Shown here in pieces: positions 45,017 through 54,030 of a DNA stretch of 64,000 bases. The notes under the pieces are model-generated. The model made no database searches and was not told where the DNA came from. It saw nothing but the letters and a program-made list of their open reading frames with translations. This DNA is from Leptolyngbya sp. Heron Island J (GTDB taxonomy: Bacteria; Cyanobacteriota; Cyanobacteriia; Phormidesmidales; Phormidesmidaceae), in NCBI RefSeq assembly GCF_000482245.1, contig NZ_AWNH01000005.1, positions 1-64,000 on the forward strand, in the 5' to 3' direction. The translations under genes and the position numbers were made by a program. Position 1 is the stretch's first letter. Each line of letters begins with the position of its first letter.

Positions 45017-45748
45017 TTAATTATATGAGCCCTTGAAGATTCTTTGGGACTGTCCTCGACCCAGGCGCTGTTCCCCCGGCATTTGATAGGGGACATGGCC
45101 GTTGCCATTGCTAGAGGGTTTATTGAGATCGCTGAAGGGGGGGACAAAGGCGTGACGATCAGAGTCGTAGGCGAGGATGCTGCCATCATTAATATTGTAG
45201 ATCCAGCCATGGAGAGATAGGTCACCTCGGTGAAGCATGGAACGAACAGCTGGATAGGTGCGCAGATTTTCAATCTGAGTTAGCACATTTTCAGCGACTA
45301 GCATATCCAGCTTGTCAGATTTTTCTAGGTCGCCATAGTTGTCTTCAACCAACTGGCGAGTTGCTTCTGTATGGATCAGCCAGTTGTAAACCAAGGGCAT
45401 TTTTTCTTCCAGCTTCCCAATCTGTAGTAAACCCTTCATGGCACCACAGCTGGAATGACCACAAACAATAATGTGGTCAACGTTCAAAGATTTGACAGCG
45501 TATTCAATGGTGGCTCCCTCACCGCCATTAGTTGCGCCAAATGGGGGGACAATGTTGCCCGCATTGCGAATGACAAATAGTTCACCCAACTCGGCTTGAG
45601 TGATTAATTCTGGCTGTACCCGCGAATCGGAACAGGTAATGAATAAGACAGTGGGGCTTTGACCCTTGGCCAGCGTGGCCATCAATTTTTTGTGGGAAGG
45701 AACGTAGGTATCTTGAAACTGACGCAGCCCCCGCATTAACTTTTTCAT
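45017..45748 (-). CDS. Beta-carbonic anhydrase
   Basis: 243 residues. Zinc and proton-relay residues: FITCSDSRVQPELI (Cys, Asp-Arg), HIIVCGHSSCGAMKGLL (His, Cys). Helical N-terminus and a low-complexity C-terminal tail (KPSSNGNGHVPYQMP). It interconverts CO2 and bicarbonate; in cyanobacteria the beta class includes the carboxysomal IcfA/CcaA, but that one is longer and has a C-terminal extension, so this may be a second, cytoplasmic or carboxysome-linked type. Convergent with the CYTH gene. Confidence 0.94.
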   Translation of the reverse strand: MKKLMRGLRQFQDTYVPSHKKLMATLAKGQSPTVLFITCSDSRVQPELITQAELGELFVIRNAGNIVPPFGATNGGEGATIEYAVKSLNVDHIIVCGHSSCGAMKGLLQIGKLEEKMPLVYNWLIHTEATRQLVEDNYGDLEKSDKLDMLVAENVLTQIENLRTYPAVRSMLHRGDLSLHGWIYNINDGSILAYDSDRHAFVPPFSDLNKPSSNGNGHVPYQMPGEQRLGRGQSQRIFKGSYN

Positions 45749-45998
45749 TGCCGTTGGTCCTCAATACCTGTTCCTGTGGGTGGGAAATGTAAATACCCCT
45801 TAATTTTTATCCCATATCTTTAGAGTGCTGAGTGCAAAGTTTTGCTTATCAATGTGATTAAGAGTGATGAGCAGTGGGCAATCGGCAGTGGGGGATTGCT
45901 TTAACGATTTTTCTCTAGATGGAATGTTTTTGTGGTGATGGGTATCGCTACAAATCATCGCTATGATGCATAAGCCTTTGTTTCTATAGTGAAATGCT

Positions 45999-46871
45999 AT
46001 GACTGATGATGTGCCTGAGATTAAGGCGATATATACAGACGGTGCTTGTTCAGGAAACCCTGGTCCAGGGGGCTGGGGGACGGTGATTTATTTTGTAGAT
46101 GGTCAGATCCACGAGCTGGGCGGTTATGAGCCGGGGACAACTAATAATCGGATGGAGATGCAGGCTGCGATCGCAGCCCTCCAATTTCTTCAACAGCACG
46201 ATTACCACACTCCCATCGAACTCAATACCGATAGCAAATACCTGATCCACGGCATCACCCAATGGATGCGTGGTTGGAAGCGCAAAGGCTGGAAAACAGC
46301 GGCAGGTAAAGCGGTTCTAAATAAAGATCTGTGGTTAGCGCTAGATGAACTCACCCAGACTCTGAACGCAGAGCAAAAGGTTGCAATTGATTGGAACTAT
46401 GTCAAAGGCCATGCAGGCAATGTGGGCAACGAACGCTGCGACGAAATTGCTCGTGCCTTTTCTCAAAAACGCACCATCAGCCTAAAAAAATCAGTTGATG
46501 CCAACGCTGGCAATAGTTCTAACCCAGCGGCAGGTGCTGTGGTCAAGCCAAATCCCAAATCCCGCACTCCAAAAAACGTTGACCCACAAACAAAAATCCC
46601 CTTACCCACCATCGATACGACCCTGAGCGATATGTCCGACACTCGAATTAACCGCGTTAGCAATATGCTGAAACTGCTGCAAACGGCTGACGAACTTGCC
46701 AAGCAGGGATATCTGATCACGACATCGGAACTTGTGGTGTTAACTGGAGTATCTGCTATTGAACTGGCCAAGCGAGGAGATGATTGGACCTGGCGTAATT
46801 GGACGGTTTCCTGTGTTAGTAGCGAGTCTGATCAAGAGAAATTCTGGCAATTGGAGAGAATTGGTGAATAG
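45999..46871 (+). CDS. rnhA: Ribonuclease HI with C-terminal extension
   Basis: 290 residues. Catalytic D-E-D-D set: IYTDGACSGNPGPGGWGT, NNRMEMQAAIAA, ELNTDSKYLIHG, GNERCDEIARAF. Residues 1-155 make the nuclease. A linker (K-PNPKSRTPKN) and a C-terminal domain (about 215-290: LLQTADELAKQGYLITTSEL) follow, about 130 residues longer than E. coli RNase HI. It removes RNA from RNA-DNA hybrids. Confidence 0.94.
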   Translation: MTDDVPEIKAIYTDGACSGNPGPGGWGTVIYFVDGQIHELGGYEPGTTNNRMEMQAAIAALQFLQQHDYHTPIELNTDSKYLIHGITQWMRGWKRKGWKTAAGKAVLNKDLWLALDELTQTLNAEQKVAIDWNYVKGHAGNVGNERCDEIARAFSQKRTISLKKSVDANAGNSSNPAAGAVVKPNPKSRTPKNVDPQTKIPLPTIDTTLSDMSDTRINRVSNMLKLLQTADELAKQGYLITTSELVVLTGVSAIELAKRGDDWTWRNWTVSCVSSESDQEKFWQLERIGE

Positions 46872-46899
46872 GCGAACTCCCTGCTGAATAGAGCATGTT

Positions 46900-47007
46900 A
46901 TACCAAATCCAAATTCATCAAACCCGATTAAAAATAGACAGTTCTGTAGGGAGCATCTCCTTGTGGGTGCCCTTAGGTATCGGACGCTATCAGTCAGGAT
47001 TTCGTAT
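46900..47007. repeat. Candidate MITE with imperfect terminal inverted repeats
   Basis: Ends ATACCAAATCC (46900-46910) and GGATTTCGTAT (46997-47007) are inverted with one mismatch. The interior includes GGGAGCATCTCCTTGTGGGT, a type of sequence common in cyanobacterial intergenic repeats. No coding capacity. Confidence 0.45.
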
Positions 47008-47034
47008 TAGCCTTATCGAGATGGGTAGATAGAA

Positions 47035-47078
47035 GCAAAAAAAGAAGGACTCCTCGAACGAGGAATCCTTCTTTTTTT
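47035..47078 (-). terminator. Terminator of psbA
   Basis: AAGAAGGA-TCCTCG, short loop, CGAGGA-TCCTTCTT with T-runs on both strands, so it can act both ways. It lies 36-80 bases after the psbA stop. Confidence 0.9.
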
Positions 47079-47113
47079 GAACTAAGCCTTACAACTTAGC
47101 CGTAACTAAAGCA

Positions 47114-48196
47114 CTAGCCGTTGATTGCAGGAGCGCTCAAAGCAACAGGTACTTCAGCACCGGCAGCCAAGTCGAGCGGGAAGTTGTGAGCATTACGCTC
47201 GTGCATGACTTCCATACCCAGGTTGGCGCGGTTGATCACGTCAGCCCAAGTACTTACTACACGACCCTGGGAATCCAAAATGGACTGGTTAAAGTTAAAC
47301 CCGTTCAAGTTGAATGCCATGGTGCTGATGCCCAGTGCAGTGAACCAAATGCAAACCACCGGCCAAGCGCCCAAGAAGAAGTGCAAGGAACGGCTGTTGT
47401 TGAAGGAGGCGTACTGGAAGATCAAACGACCGAAGTAGCCGTGGGCTGCAACGATGTTGTAAGTCTCTTCTTCTTGACCAAACTTGTAACCATAGTTCTG
47501 GGACTCAGTCTCAGTGGTCTCACGAACCAAGGAGGAAGTTACCAGAGAACCATGCATCGCGGAGAACAAGGAACCACCAAATACACCCGCCACACCAAGC
47601 ATGTGGAAGGGGTGCATCAGGATGTTGTGCTCAGCCTGGAAGACAAGCATGAAGTTGAACGTACCGGAGATACCCAGAGGCATACCATCAGAGAAGGAAC
47701 CCTGACCAATGGGGTAGATCAAGAACACTGCAGTTGCAGACGCCAAAGGAGCGGAGTAAGCAACACAGATCCAAGGACGCATACCCAAGCGGTAGCTCAA
47801 TTCCCACTGACGTCCCATGTAGGCAAAGCAGCCTAGGAGGAAGTGGAAAATGACCAGCTGGTAAGGGCCACCGTTGTACAACCACTCATCTAAGGAAGCA
47901 GCTTCCCAGATGGGGTAGAAGTGAAGACCGATAGCGTTGGAAGAAGGAATTACAGCACCGGAGATGATGTTGTTGCCAAGTAGCAACGAACCAGCAACGG
48001 GCTCACGGATACCGTCAATATCAACGGGAGGAGCAGCGATGAATGCAATGACGAAGCAAGCAGTGGCAGCCAGCAGCGTAGGAATCATCAGCGTACCGAA
48101 CCAACCAACATAAATGCGGTTGTCAGTGCTGGTGACCCAATTGCAATACTGATCCCACATGCTAGCCCGATCACGGGATTGCAAAGTAGAAGTCAT
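47114..48196 (-). CDS. psbA: Photosystem II D1 protein
   Basis: 360 residues from [16 protein letters not shown]; the longer frame starting at 48229 is not used. Functional residues are all present: Asp170, Glu189, His190, His198, His215, His272, His332, Glu333, Asp342, Ala344 (the C-terminal processing site, followed by a 16-residue tail). Ser264 in QYASFN keeps herbicide sensitivity. Residue 130 is Gln, as in the low-light D1:1 form, so this copy is probably the basal or low-light gene. Five membrane helices in the thylakoid. Other psbA copies may lie elsewhere. Terminator at 47035-47078. Confidence 0.98.
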   Translation of the reverse strand: MTSTLQSRDRASMWDQYCNWVTSTDNRIYVGWFGTLMIPTLLAATACFVIAFIAAPPVDIDGIREPVAGSLLLGNNIISGAVIPSSNAIGLHFYPIWEAASLDEWLYNGGPYQLVIFHFLLGCFAYMGRQWELSYRLGMRPWICVAYSAPLASATAVFLIYPIGQGSFSDGMPLGISGTFNFMLVFQAEHNILMHPFHMLGVAGVFGGSLFSAMHGSLVTSSLVRETTETESQNYGYKFGQEEETYNIVAAHGYFGRLIFQYASFNNSRSLHFFLGAWPVVCIWFTALGISTMAFNLNGFNFNQSILDSQGRVVSTWADVINRANLGMEVMHERNAHNFPLDLAAGAEVPVALSAPAING

Positions 48197-48392
48197 AGTG
48201 ATGATGAAGTTATGAACACGAGTCAACACTACCGTGAAGGCCTACAGAGTCAAATGATTAATCTCTGTAGCAAATGAGTATGTGAAGACTCGTTTATAAG
48301 ATTAGTAAATGTGCTTAGCGGATTGTAGGGGTACGATACGAAACTTGCAGGATTGATACATTTCTACGTAAAAAATGAGTGATTGCTCATCG

Positions 48393-48737
48393 TTAGCCAG
48401 GAGGCCAGCTGAGTGAACGACCGCCTAGCAAGTGCATGTGAAGGTGGAAGACGGTTTGGCCCCCATCTTCGTCGGTATTAATCACGACCCGATAGCCATT
48501 GCTCAAGCCTTCTTTTTCAGCAATTGACTTTACAGTTAGCAACATATGACCTAGTAATTCTTTGTCCTGGTCTGCTATGTCTGCAAGTCTTGGAATTGTT
48601 TTTTTAGGAATAACTAGTATGTGGGTCGGTGCTTGGGGGTTGATATCTCTAAACGCCAGGCATAGTTCATCTTCATAAATGATGTCTGCTGGAATTTCTT
48701 TGCGGATGATTTTGCCAAAAATTGTGTCTTCACTCAT
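48393..48737 (-). CDS. HIT-family nucleotide-binding protein
   Basis: 114 residues. Histidine triad [15 protein letters not shown] near the end; N-terminal [20 protein letters not shown], then [13 protein letters not shown]. The HINT branch hydrolyses AMP-linked substrates. Small, cytoplasmic, single gene. Confidence 0.94.
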   Translation of the reverse strand: MSEDTIFGKIIRKEIPADIIYEDELCLAFRDINPQAPTHILVIPKKTIPRLADIADQDKELLGHMLLTVKSIAEKEGLSNGYRVVINTDEDGGQTVFHLHMHLLGGRSLSWPPG

Positions 48738-48844
48738 AGTGCGTTGATGGGCATAACGCTCTGCATTGTAAGTGTTAGACCGTTCTCAAGCGGCTAATAC
48801 TTTCTTTGTTTTGCAGCGATGGCAACAGTCAATAAAGCTGGAGT

Positions 48845-49192
48845 TTATTTGCCGACTGGTGGCTGAGGAAACTGAACTTGGGAATAGAGCCAATTAGCGA
48901 TTAATTTTGGGCAGTTTTTCTTTGACCAGCGCACAGCTAAGGAATGGAATACGGGTTTGGTCAAGCGAGCAATCCACTTCATCATGCGGTTGAGTGGACG
49001 GGGCTTAACACGATAATTGATCAGATTATTGGAACCAATGTCATAGAGCCGATCTAAGACAAGTTGCAGTGTGGCTTCTTCTCGGCTAAACATATTTTCT
49101 AGTAAAAGTTCCACATCCTTCATGTGCTCATCGGCCAGCTGTTTTTCACGGATGGTGATGGCGACCTCGGAGGATTTGGAAATTGTCAGCAT
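48845..49192 (-). CDS. Small conserved hypothetical protein
   Basis: 115 residues, mostly helical, basic C-terminal half (KPRPLNRMMKWIARLTKPVF, then SLAVRWSKKNCPKLIANWL). A motif of this W-ARLTKPVF kind is seen in cyanobacterial proteins of unknown role. It lies upstream of the 180-bp repeat at 49325-49504. No function inferred. Confidence 0.65.
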   Translation of the reverse strand: MLTISKSSEVAITIREKQLADEHMKDVELLLENMFSREEATLQLVLDRLYDIGSNNLINYRVKPRPLNRMMKWIARLTKPVFHSLAVRWSKKNCPKLIANWLYSQVQFPQPPVGK

Positions 49193-49324
49193 GGTTTTTT
49201 TAAGATCGTTTTCTATAGGTGATTTGACTACGACTTGCTGATTTGTCGAGGATTAATCTGAGAAAGATTTGAGCTAATTAGGAAGTTTTGATTTTAGACT
49301 ACCTGGCCTGATTTCATCAGTAAT

Positions 49325-49504
49325 AAGTAGATAGCCGAGAGTAAACGTCCCTAACACCGCTGGTTTCGACTCCGCTCAACCAGCTAATTTAGAGAAATGA
49401 GGGCTGAGGCTTCGATGGTAAGGCTTCGACGGTGAGCTCAGCCGAACCGCTCAGCCGAACCGTGGAGTCGAAGCCCGGATTGATGGATAGTTTTGTCTAT
49501 TCAC
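49325..49504. repeat. Dispersed 180-bp intergenic repeat, copy 2
   Basis: Partner of 12680-12859. In this copy the inverted inner ends are well kept: GGTTTCGACTCC (near 49362) against GGAGTCGAAGCC (near 49464), one mismatch. Repeats of TTCGAC/CCGAACCG motifs within suggest several stem-loops. Sits in a 548-base gap before comM. Confidence 0.8.
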
Positions 49505-49740
49505 GTTAGCAACGATTATGAATCCATCAGCGACTACTAGCGATTAACAAAGCGCTGAAGATTGTGCATTTAACTCTCTAACATCCAAATACGATACTTT
49601 AGGATTTGAGCGTGTGATTCTCGTCGTGTTGGTGGGTTGCTGGCAAGAGGTGACTGTCAGTTTCTGCCGACAAATCTAACCACCACATAGCGCTCTAATT
49701 ATGAGCTTGGGCATGCTACGTAAACATGTAGGAGGCCATC

Positions 49741-51270
49741 ATGCTGGCTAGAATTTGGAGTGCATCGCTAATTGGTATTGATGCTCTAAAAGTTGGTGTG
49801 GAGGTGGATCTGTCGGGAGGTTTACCGAGTGTAGTGGTGGTAGGCTTGCCCGATACGGCTGTCCAAGAGTCCCGTGAACGGGTGAAGGCAGCCCTAAAAA
49901 ATGCAGGTTTTCCGTTTCCTATGCGGAAAGTGGTGGTGAACCTGACCCCTGCCGATGTACGTAAAGAAGGGCCAATTTACGATTTGCCGATTGCCATTGG
50001 CATTTTGGCGGCAGCCGATCTGGTGAACCAAACATGTTTAGATGAGTATCTGCTATTAGGTGAACTTTCGTTAGATGGCAGTCTGAGACCTGTTGCCGGT
50101 GTAATGGCGATGGCGGCTGCAGCACCCCAGTTGGGTATTAAAGGGCTGCTGGTGCCAGAGGATAATGCGCAGGAAGCAGCGGTGGTGCCTGGTCTTTCAG
50201 TCTATGGCTTTAAGTCAGTCACGGATGTGGTCGATTTTCTGAATAGCCCTAGCGATCGCACACCGCTAACAATTAACGGGAATGAAGCCCTGGCCCAGGC
50301 TACCCCCCATGCCGTAGACCTACGAGACGTTAAAGGCCAAGCTCAGGCCAGACGGGCGCTGGAAATTGCCGCAGCCGGAGGCCATAACCTAATTTTTGTG
50401 GGACCGCCAGGTAGTGGCAAAACAATGCTGGCGCGGCGGCTATCAACTATTCTGCCGCCGCTAAATTTCCAAGAAGCCCTGGAGGTTACCCAAATTCATT
50501 CGGTAGCCGGTTTGCTAAAAGATAAAGGCACACTGGTCACCGAGCGACCGTTTCGGAGCCCCCATCACTCCGCCTCGGGGCCTGCCCTGGTCGGTGGGGG
50601 TAGTTTTCCCAAGCCAGGGGAAATTTCCTTAGCCCATCGCGGCATTCTTTTCCTGGATGAACTGACCGAATTTAATCGCAAGGTGCTGGAGTTTTTACGT
50701 CAGCCGCTGGAAGATGGGTATGTCAGTATTGCTCGGACCAGGCAGTCGGTTGAATTCCCGGCTCAGTTTACCCTGGTGGCTAGTACCAATCCCTGTCCCT
50801 GTGGTTTCTTTGGCGATAGCGTTCAGCCTTGTACCTGTAATCCTCGCAGCCGCGAACTCTATTGGGCTAAGCTCTCAGGTCCCCTGATGGACCGCATTGA
50901 TCTACAGGTGGTGGTTAGCCGGTTAAAACCCGAAGAAATTACCCAACATCAGCCTGGAGAGCCTTCAAAACCCGTGCGTCATCGGGTAGAACTAGCACGT
51001 CAGCGAGCCCAGTCTCGGTTTGCAAATGAGCCCAAGCTGCAGTGTAATGCAGATTTAGAAAGCCGCCATCTGCGTCAGTGGTGTCAGCTAGATGACACTT
51101 CACGCACATTATTGGAAACAGCCGTCCGTAAACTAGGATTGTCGGCTCGTGCGACTGACCGGATTTTAAAGGTAGCCCGTACCATTGCTGATTTAGCGGC
51201 TGTGGATAGCTTGGAATCAGGACATATTGCTGAAGCGATTCAGTATCGTACGATCGACCGTATGCAATAA
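49741..51270 (+). CDS. ComM/YifB-type AAA ATPase (Mg-chelatase-like)
   Basis: 509 residues. N-terminal Lon-like domain (VEVDLSGGLPSVVVVGLPDT), Walker A GPPGSGKTMLARRL near 218-231, Walker B GILFLDELTEFNR, and a Zn-ribbon-like CPCGFFGDSVQPCTCNPR, then a Mg-chelatase C-terminal domain. ComM is a DNA helicase that drives branch migration during natural transformation; cyanobacterial homologues are expected to do the same. It starts with ATG; GGAGG stands about 6 bases upstream. Confidence 0.93.
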   Translation: MLARIWSASLIGIDALKVGVEVDLSGGLPSVVVVGLPDTAVQESRERVKAALKNAGFPFPMRKVVVNLTPADVRKEGPIYDLPIAIGILAAADLVNQTCLDEYLLLGELSLDGSLRPVAGVMAMAAAAPQLGIKGLLVPEDNAQEAAVVPGLSVYGFKSVTDVVDFLNSPSDRTPLTINGNEALAQATPHAVDLRDVKGQAQARRALEIAAAGGHNLIFVGPPGSGKTMLARRLSTILPPLNFQEALEVTQIHSVAGLLKDKGTLVTERPFRSPHHSASGPALVGGGSFPKPGEISLAHRGILFLDELTEFNRKVLEFLRQPLEDGYVSIARTRQSVEFPAQFTLVASTNPCPCGFFGDSVQPCTCNPRSRELYWAKLSGPLMDRIDLQVVVSRLKPEEITQHQPGEPSKPVRHRVELARQRAQSRFANEPKLQCNADLESRHLRQWCQLDDTSRTLLETAVRKLGLSARATDRILKVARTIADLAAVDSLESGHIAEAIQYRTIDRMQ

Positions 51271-51404
51271 ATACCTGAGCTGACGGAACTTCCCCTAGGA
51301 ATTTGTCGACAGGTGATTGAGGCGTCAACAGTTTATCTGGGTTCCTAAGGTGACAGGCGCTATATCATGGATGTTCGTAGATGCGTGGGATGCTTCACTC
51401 AATT

Positions 51405-51776
51405 ATGGCCATCGATGCGGCTAAACTCCAGACGGCTCTGCATAATTTCGTCAGTGGTACTAGTGACATTGAAGGTGTGGCTTTAGTGACCCCAGATGGG
51501 TTGCCCATTGTTGCCGTACTCCCGAGCTACATGGATGAGGAACGAGTATCTGCTATGGCAGCGGCTCTGGTGTCTTTGGGGGAAAGAATTGGTAGTGAGT
51601 TGCTCCGAGGCAACGTTAATCAAATTGCTATTGATGGTGAAGAAGGCTATTGCATTTTGAGTAACTGTGGTGAAGAGGCTGTTTTTTTGGTCCTGGCGAC
51701 CCGCATGGTCAAAAAAGGAATTTTGAACCTGGAAGTGAAACGGGCTGTGGATGAAATTCAGTCGCTGTTGATGTAG
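51405..51776 (+). CDS. Roadblock/LC7-domain protein
   Basis: 123 residues from MAIDAAKLQTAL; an ATG at 51381 adds eight unlikely residues. Roadblock fold: VALVTPDGLPIVAVLPSYMD, EERVSAMAAALVSLGERI and EEGYCILSNCGEEAVFLVLA. The family regulates small GTPases and motility (MglB) or taxis. It precedes the PATAN gene by about 100 bases; together they may form a regulator pair. Confidence 0.88.
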   Translation: MAIDAAKLQTALHNFVSGTSDIEGVALVTPDGLPIVAVLPSYMDEERVSAMAAALVSLGERIGSELLRGNVNQIAIDGEEGYCILSNCGEEAVFLVLATRMVKKGILNLEVKRAVDEIQSLLM

Positions 51777-51879
51777 CCTGCTGTCGTCAACCTGGGGCCT
51801 GGGTGCCTATGGTAAGACTGAGCAGGTGTCTCAAATGGCTGAAGTTAAAGCAATTCTCCAGAACAATTCGGGTTGATAT

Positions 51880-52767
51880 ATGCTGTTAGAACAGCGCCAA
51901 CTATCGCCGCTACCCTGCAGTATGTCCCTTAAAGGTTATCTCTCAGATTGTTCACTGCCAGAGGTTTTCCAGCTTTTACAAGATGGAAAGAAAACGGGGC
52001 TTCTTTCCATTCAGGGATTAACAGCTCCTGGTCAAACCCAGTCGAAGTATTATTTTATTTGGCTGCATCGGGGGCGTATTGTCACGGTTACGTGTCGGTT
52101 AGATAGTCGAGGCTTGGCGGCTCTTATTAGTCATCGGCGCTATCTCGGTAGGGCCATGGTTGAGCGCTTGATTCGTCGCTGCCCGTTAGACGAACCCTTA
52201 GGTAGATTTTTGCGCTCTCAGGGGGTACTGACCACTAAGCAATTAGAAATTTTGTTTGCGGCTCAGGTAATTCGTCAAATTTCTGAGCTGTTTCAACTGC
52301 CAGATGCTTACTTTGCCTTTGATGCTGATGCGCCATTGCCCAAGGTGGAAATGACGGGGTTGAGTGTGGTGGCAACTGAGGTGATTTTGCCAGGGTTGAG
52401 GATTCTAAAGGATTGGAGTGGCTTTAAGGATAAGTTACCTCATCCTCAATCGGCTTTGGATAGTTTGATTCGAGGGCAGCCCAATGTGCGAATTAACCAG
52501 GCAGAATGGAGTGTCTGGCGATTAATGGATGAAGAAACCTCGCTAAAACAAATGTCAATTCGTCTGAGTTTGCCAATTGAAGAGGTGCAGCGGATTGCAT
52601 TTCGTTTGATTTTTGTAGGGCTGGCTGAAGAAGTGCCGATGATGCTGTCCGAACAGACAGCAGGTATGCCTGAATCTATATTCTCGGGCGAGGCTGGTGA
52701 GCCGCTGAGCCCTAAGTTTTTTCGCAACCTGATTGGATTTTTACGTCAGGTGCCTAAGTCATCTTGA
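51880..52767 (+). CDS. PATAN (DUF4388)-domain protein
   Basis: 295 residues; a start at MSLKGYLSDCS (residue 15) is plausible. The N-terminal part is PATAN/DUF4388: SLKGYLSDCSLPEVFQLLQ, DGKKTGLLSIQ, HRGRIVTV. The rest is helical, ending in a winged-helix-like region. PATAN domains occur in response regulators controlling phototaxis and pili, as PatA/PixG types; here the REC domain is missing. Likely interacts with the roadblock protein upstream, by inference. Confidence 0.88.
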   Translation: MLLEQRQLSPLPCSMSLKGYLSDCSLPEVFQLLQDGKKTGLLSIQGLTAPGQTQSKYYFIWLHRGRIVTVTCRLDSRGLAALISHRRYLGRAMVERLIRRCPLDEPLGRFLRSQGVLTTKQLEILFAAQVIRQISELFQLPDAYFAFDADAPLPKVEMTGLSVVATEVILPGLRILKDWSGFKDKLPHPQSALDSLIRGQPNVRINQAEWSVWRLMDEETSLKQMSIRLSLPIEEVQRIAFRLIFVGLAEEVPMMLSEQTAGMPESIFSGEAGEPLSPKFFRNLIGFLRQVPKSS

Positions 52768-52806
52768 TGGGCATGGGATGGGGAAACGGTGCTATGCTAG
52801 TAAATG

Positions 52807-52898
52807 ACTCGGATCTATGCGATCGCGACGCCCAAATCTTGTCAGGACCGGAAGGTAGCAGCAATACGGGATGCTTGTGATAGGCGTAGTCTCCGGGT
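52807..52898 (+). ncRNA. ffs: Signal recognition particle RNA (small type)
   Basis: 92 bases. Contains the universal SRP motif GTCAGGACCGGAAGGTAGCA (52841-52860). Ends pair: ACTCGGA (52807-52813) with TCCGGGT (52892-52898), then CTATGC with GCGTAG. It is the RNA core of the Ffh particle that targets membrane proteins. It contains a HIP1 octamer within its distal helix. It is followed by a T-rich stretch. Confidence 0.93.
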
Positions 52899-53038
52899 CT
52901 CTTGTGTTTTTATGGTGTATCCGCTCCACATCAGGTACGGCTATCCGACAGGTAAACGCGCTGCAAACTGTCTCGATCCGCTGTTAAAACGGAAAGTATG
53001 AGGTGACGTCACCCGATATTTTTGGAGGAGCATAGGTC

Positions 53039-53407
53039 GTGGCAGACTTTAGCCAATTAGTGCAAAAGGCATTTTATCTGGGCGTGGGTTTAGCATCCTA
53101 TGCTACTGAAAAAGCCGGTGATGGGTTTAGCGATTTACGACAGCAGGCTCAAAAGCTAGTGAATGAGCTGGTTGAACGGGGTGAAATCACTGCTGAGGAA
53201 GCTCAAAAAATGGTCAACGATATGGTGGATCGGGCCCAAAGTGCTGCCCCATCTGCGGCCTCAAAGCCTCCCGCAGAGTCTGGTCCGCGGAAGATTGAAA
53301 TCATTGAAGATGATGAGCCCGACGATCGTGCCGCAACCGATGCTCTACGTCAGGAGATTGAGGAGCTTCAAGCTGAGTTACAACGTCTCAAGGAAGAGGA
53401 CAGTTGA
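53039..53407 (+). CDS. Phasin-like small helical protein
   Basis: 122 residues; GTG start with GGAGGAG 7-8 bases before. Residues 1-75 form an amphipathic helix (FSQLVQKAFYLGVGLASYAT then DLRQQAQKLVNELVERGEIT), with E-ITAEEAQKMVNDMVD. A flexible acidic middle and a leucine-zipper end (LRQEIEELQAELQRLKEE) follow. Resembles the small phasin-like proteins that coat PHB granules or membranes in cyanobacteria. The gene follows the SRP RNA. Confidence 0.8.
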   Translation: MADFSQLVQKAFYLGVGLASYATEKAGDGFSDLRQQAQKLVNELVERGEITAEEAQKMVNDMVDRAQSAAPSAASKPPAESGPRKIEIIEDDEPDDRAATDALRQEIEELQAELQRLKEEDS

Positions 53408-53533
53408 TTTGAGTTCTTCAGCTTGAGTTTGAATGAGTTGATGCTGGCTAGTGAACTGTGTCTTTACTTTCTACATTCCTCACTCTGCTGAGATTGCATC
53501 TTTTTCCGATCGATTCCTTTACTCTCCAGCATC

Positions 53534-53989
53534 ATGGACGACTGGCTAAAACAACTCCAGGAAGACCTGCAAACGGCGGTCTACAGAACTCTAGAACAGA
53601 CGGAACAGTGTTTGGATGTTCTTGCTGACCAGGCTGTGGAAGCCGTTAGCCCAATTTTGGATGCAGCGGATGAGCTAGCGGATGAATTGGCGGAGCAAGT
53701 GACCGAAAATATCTCTCCGCCCTTATCCCAGGCACTTGATGAATTAGAAACTCAGATTGATCCATTGGTTGGCTCGATGGTGACCTGGTGTGAGCAGACC
53801 ATGGCCCCGATTCATCAAACGCTGACTCCCTGGCTGCAGAACCATCCTAAATGTGCCGGTTGCTCTTACTACCATGGTGAAAGTTACAACGGCCAGATGT
53901 TAGTTTGTGCCCTACATCCTAATGGCCCCGAAGGCTACGACGAGTGCCCAGATTGGGAGAGTGTTTGGCCACGGCCAGACGATAATTGA
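53534..53989 (+). CDS. Conserved cyanobacterial protein with Cys motif
   Basis: 151 residues. N-terminal 100 residues are acidic and helical (YRTLEQTEQCLDVLADQAVE). The C-terminus reads KCAGCSYYHGESYNGQMLVC, then ALHPNGPEGYDECPDWE: four cysteines that could bind a metal or iron-sulfur cluster. No family with a function recognised. Convergent with thiD downstream. Confidence 0.8.
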   Translation: MDDWLKQLQEDLQTAVYRTLEQTEQCLDVLADQAVEAVSPILDAADELADELAEQVTENISPPLSQALDELETQIDPLVGSMVTWCEQTMAPIHQTLTPWLQNHPKCAGCSYYHGESYNGQMLVCALHPNGPEGYDECPDWESVWPRPDDN

Positions 53990-54030
53990 TAATTAAGGCA
54001 TAGATCTAGGGGCGTACAAGCTGTGTGCCC

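Noticed and set aside
47186-47836. 216-residue frame antisense to psbA
   Set aside because: A long open frame opposite a highly codon-biased gene is expected; composition is not protein-like.
52804-53001. 65-residue plus-strand frame
   Set aside because: It overlaps the SRP RNA and has no protein features.
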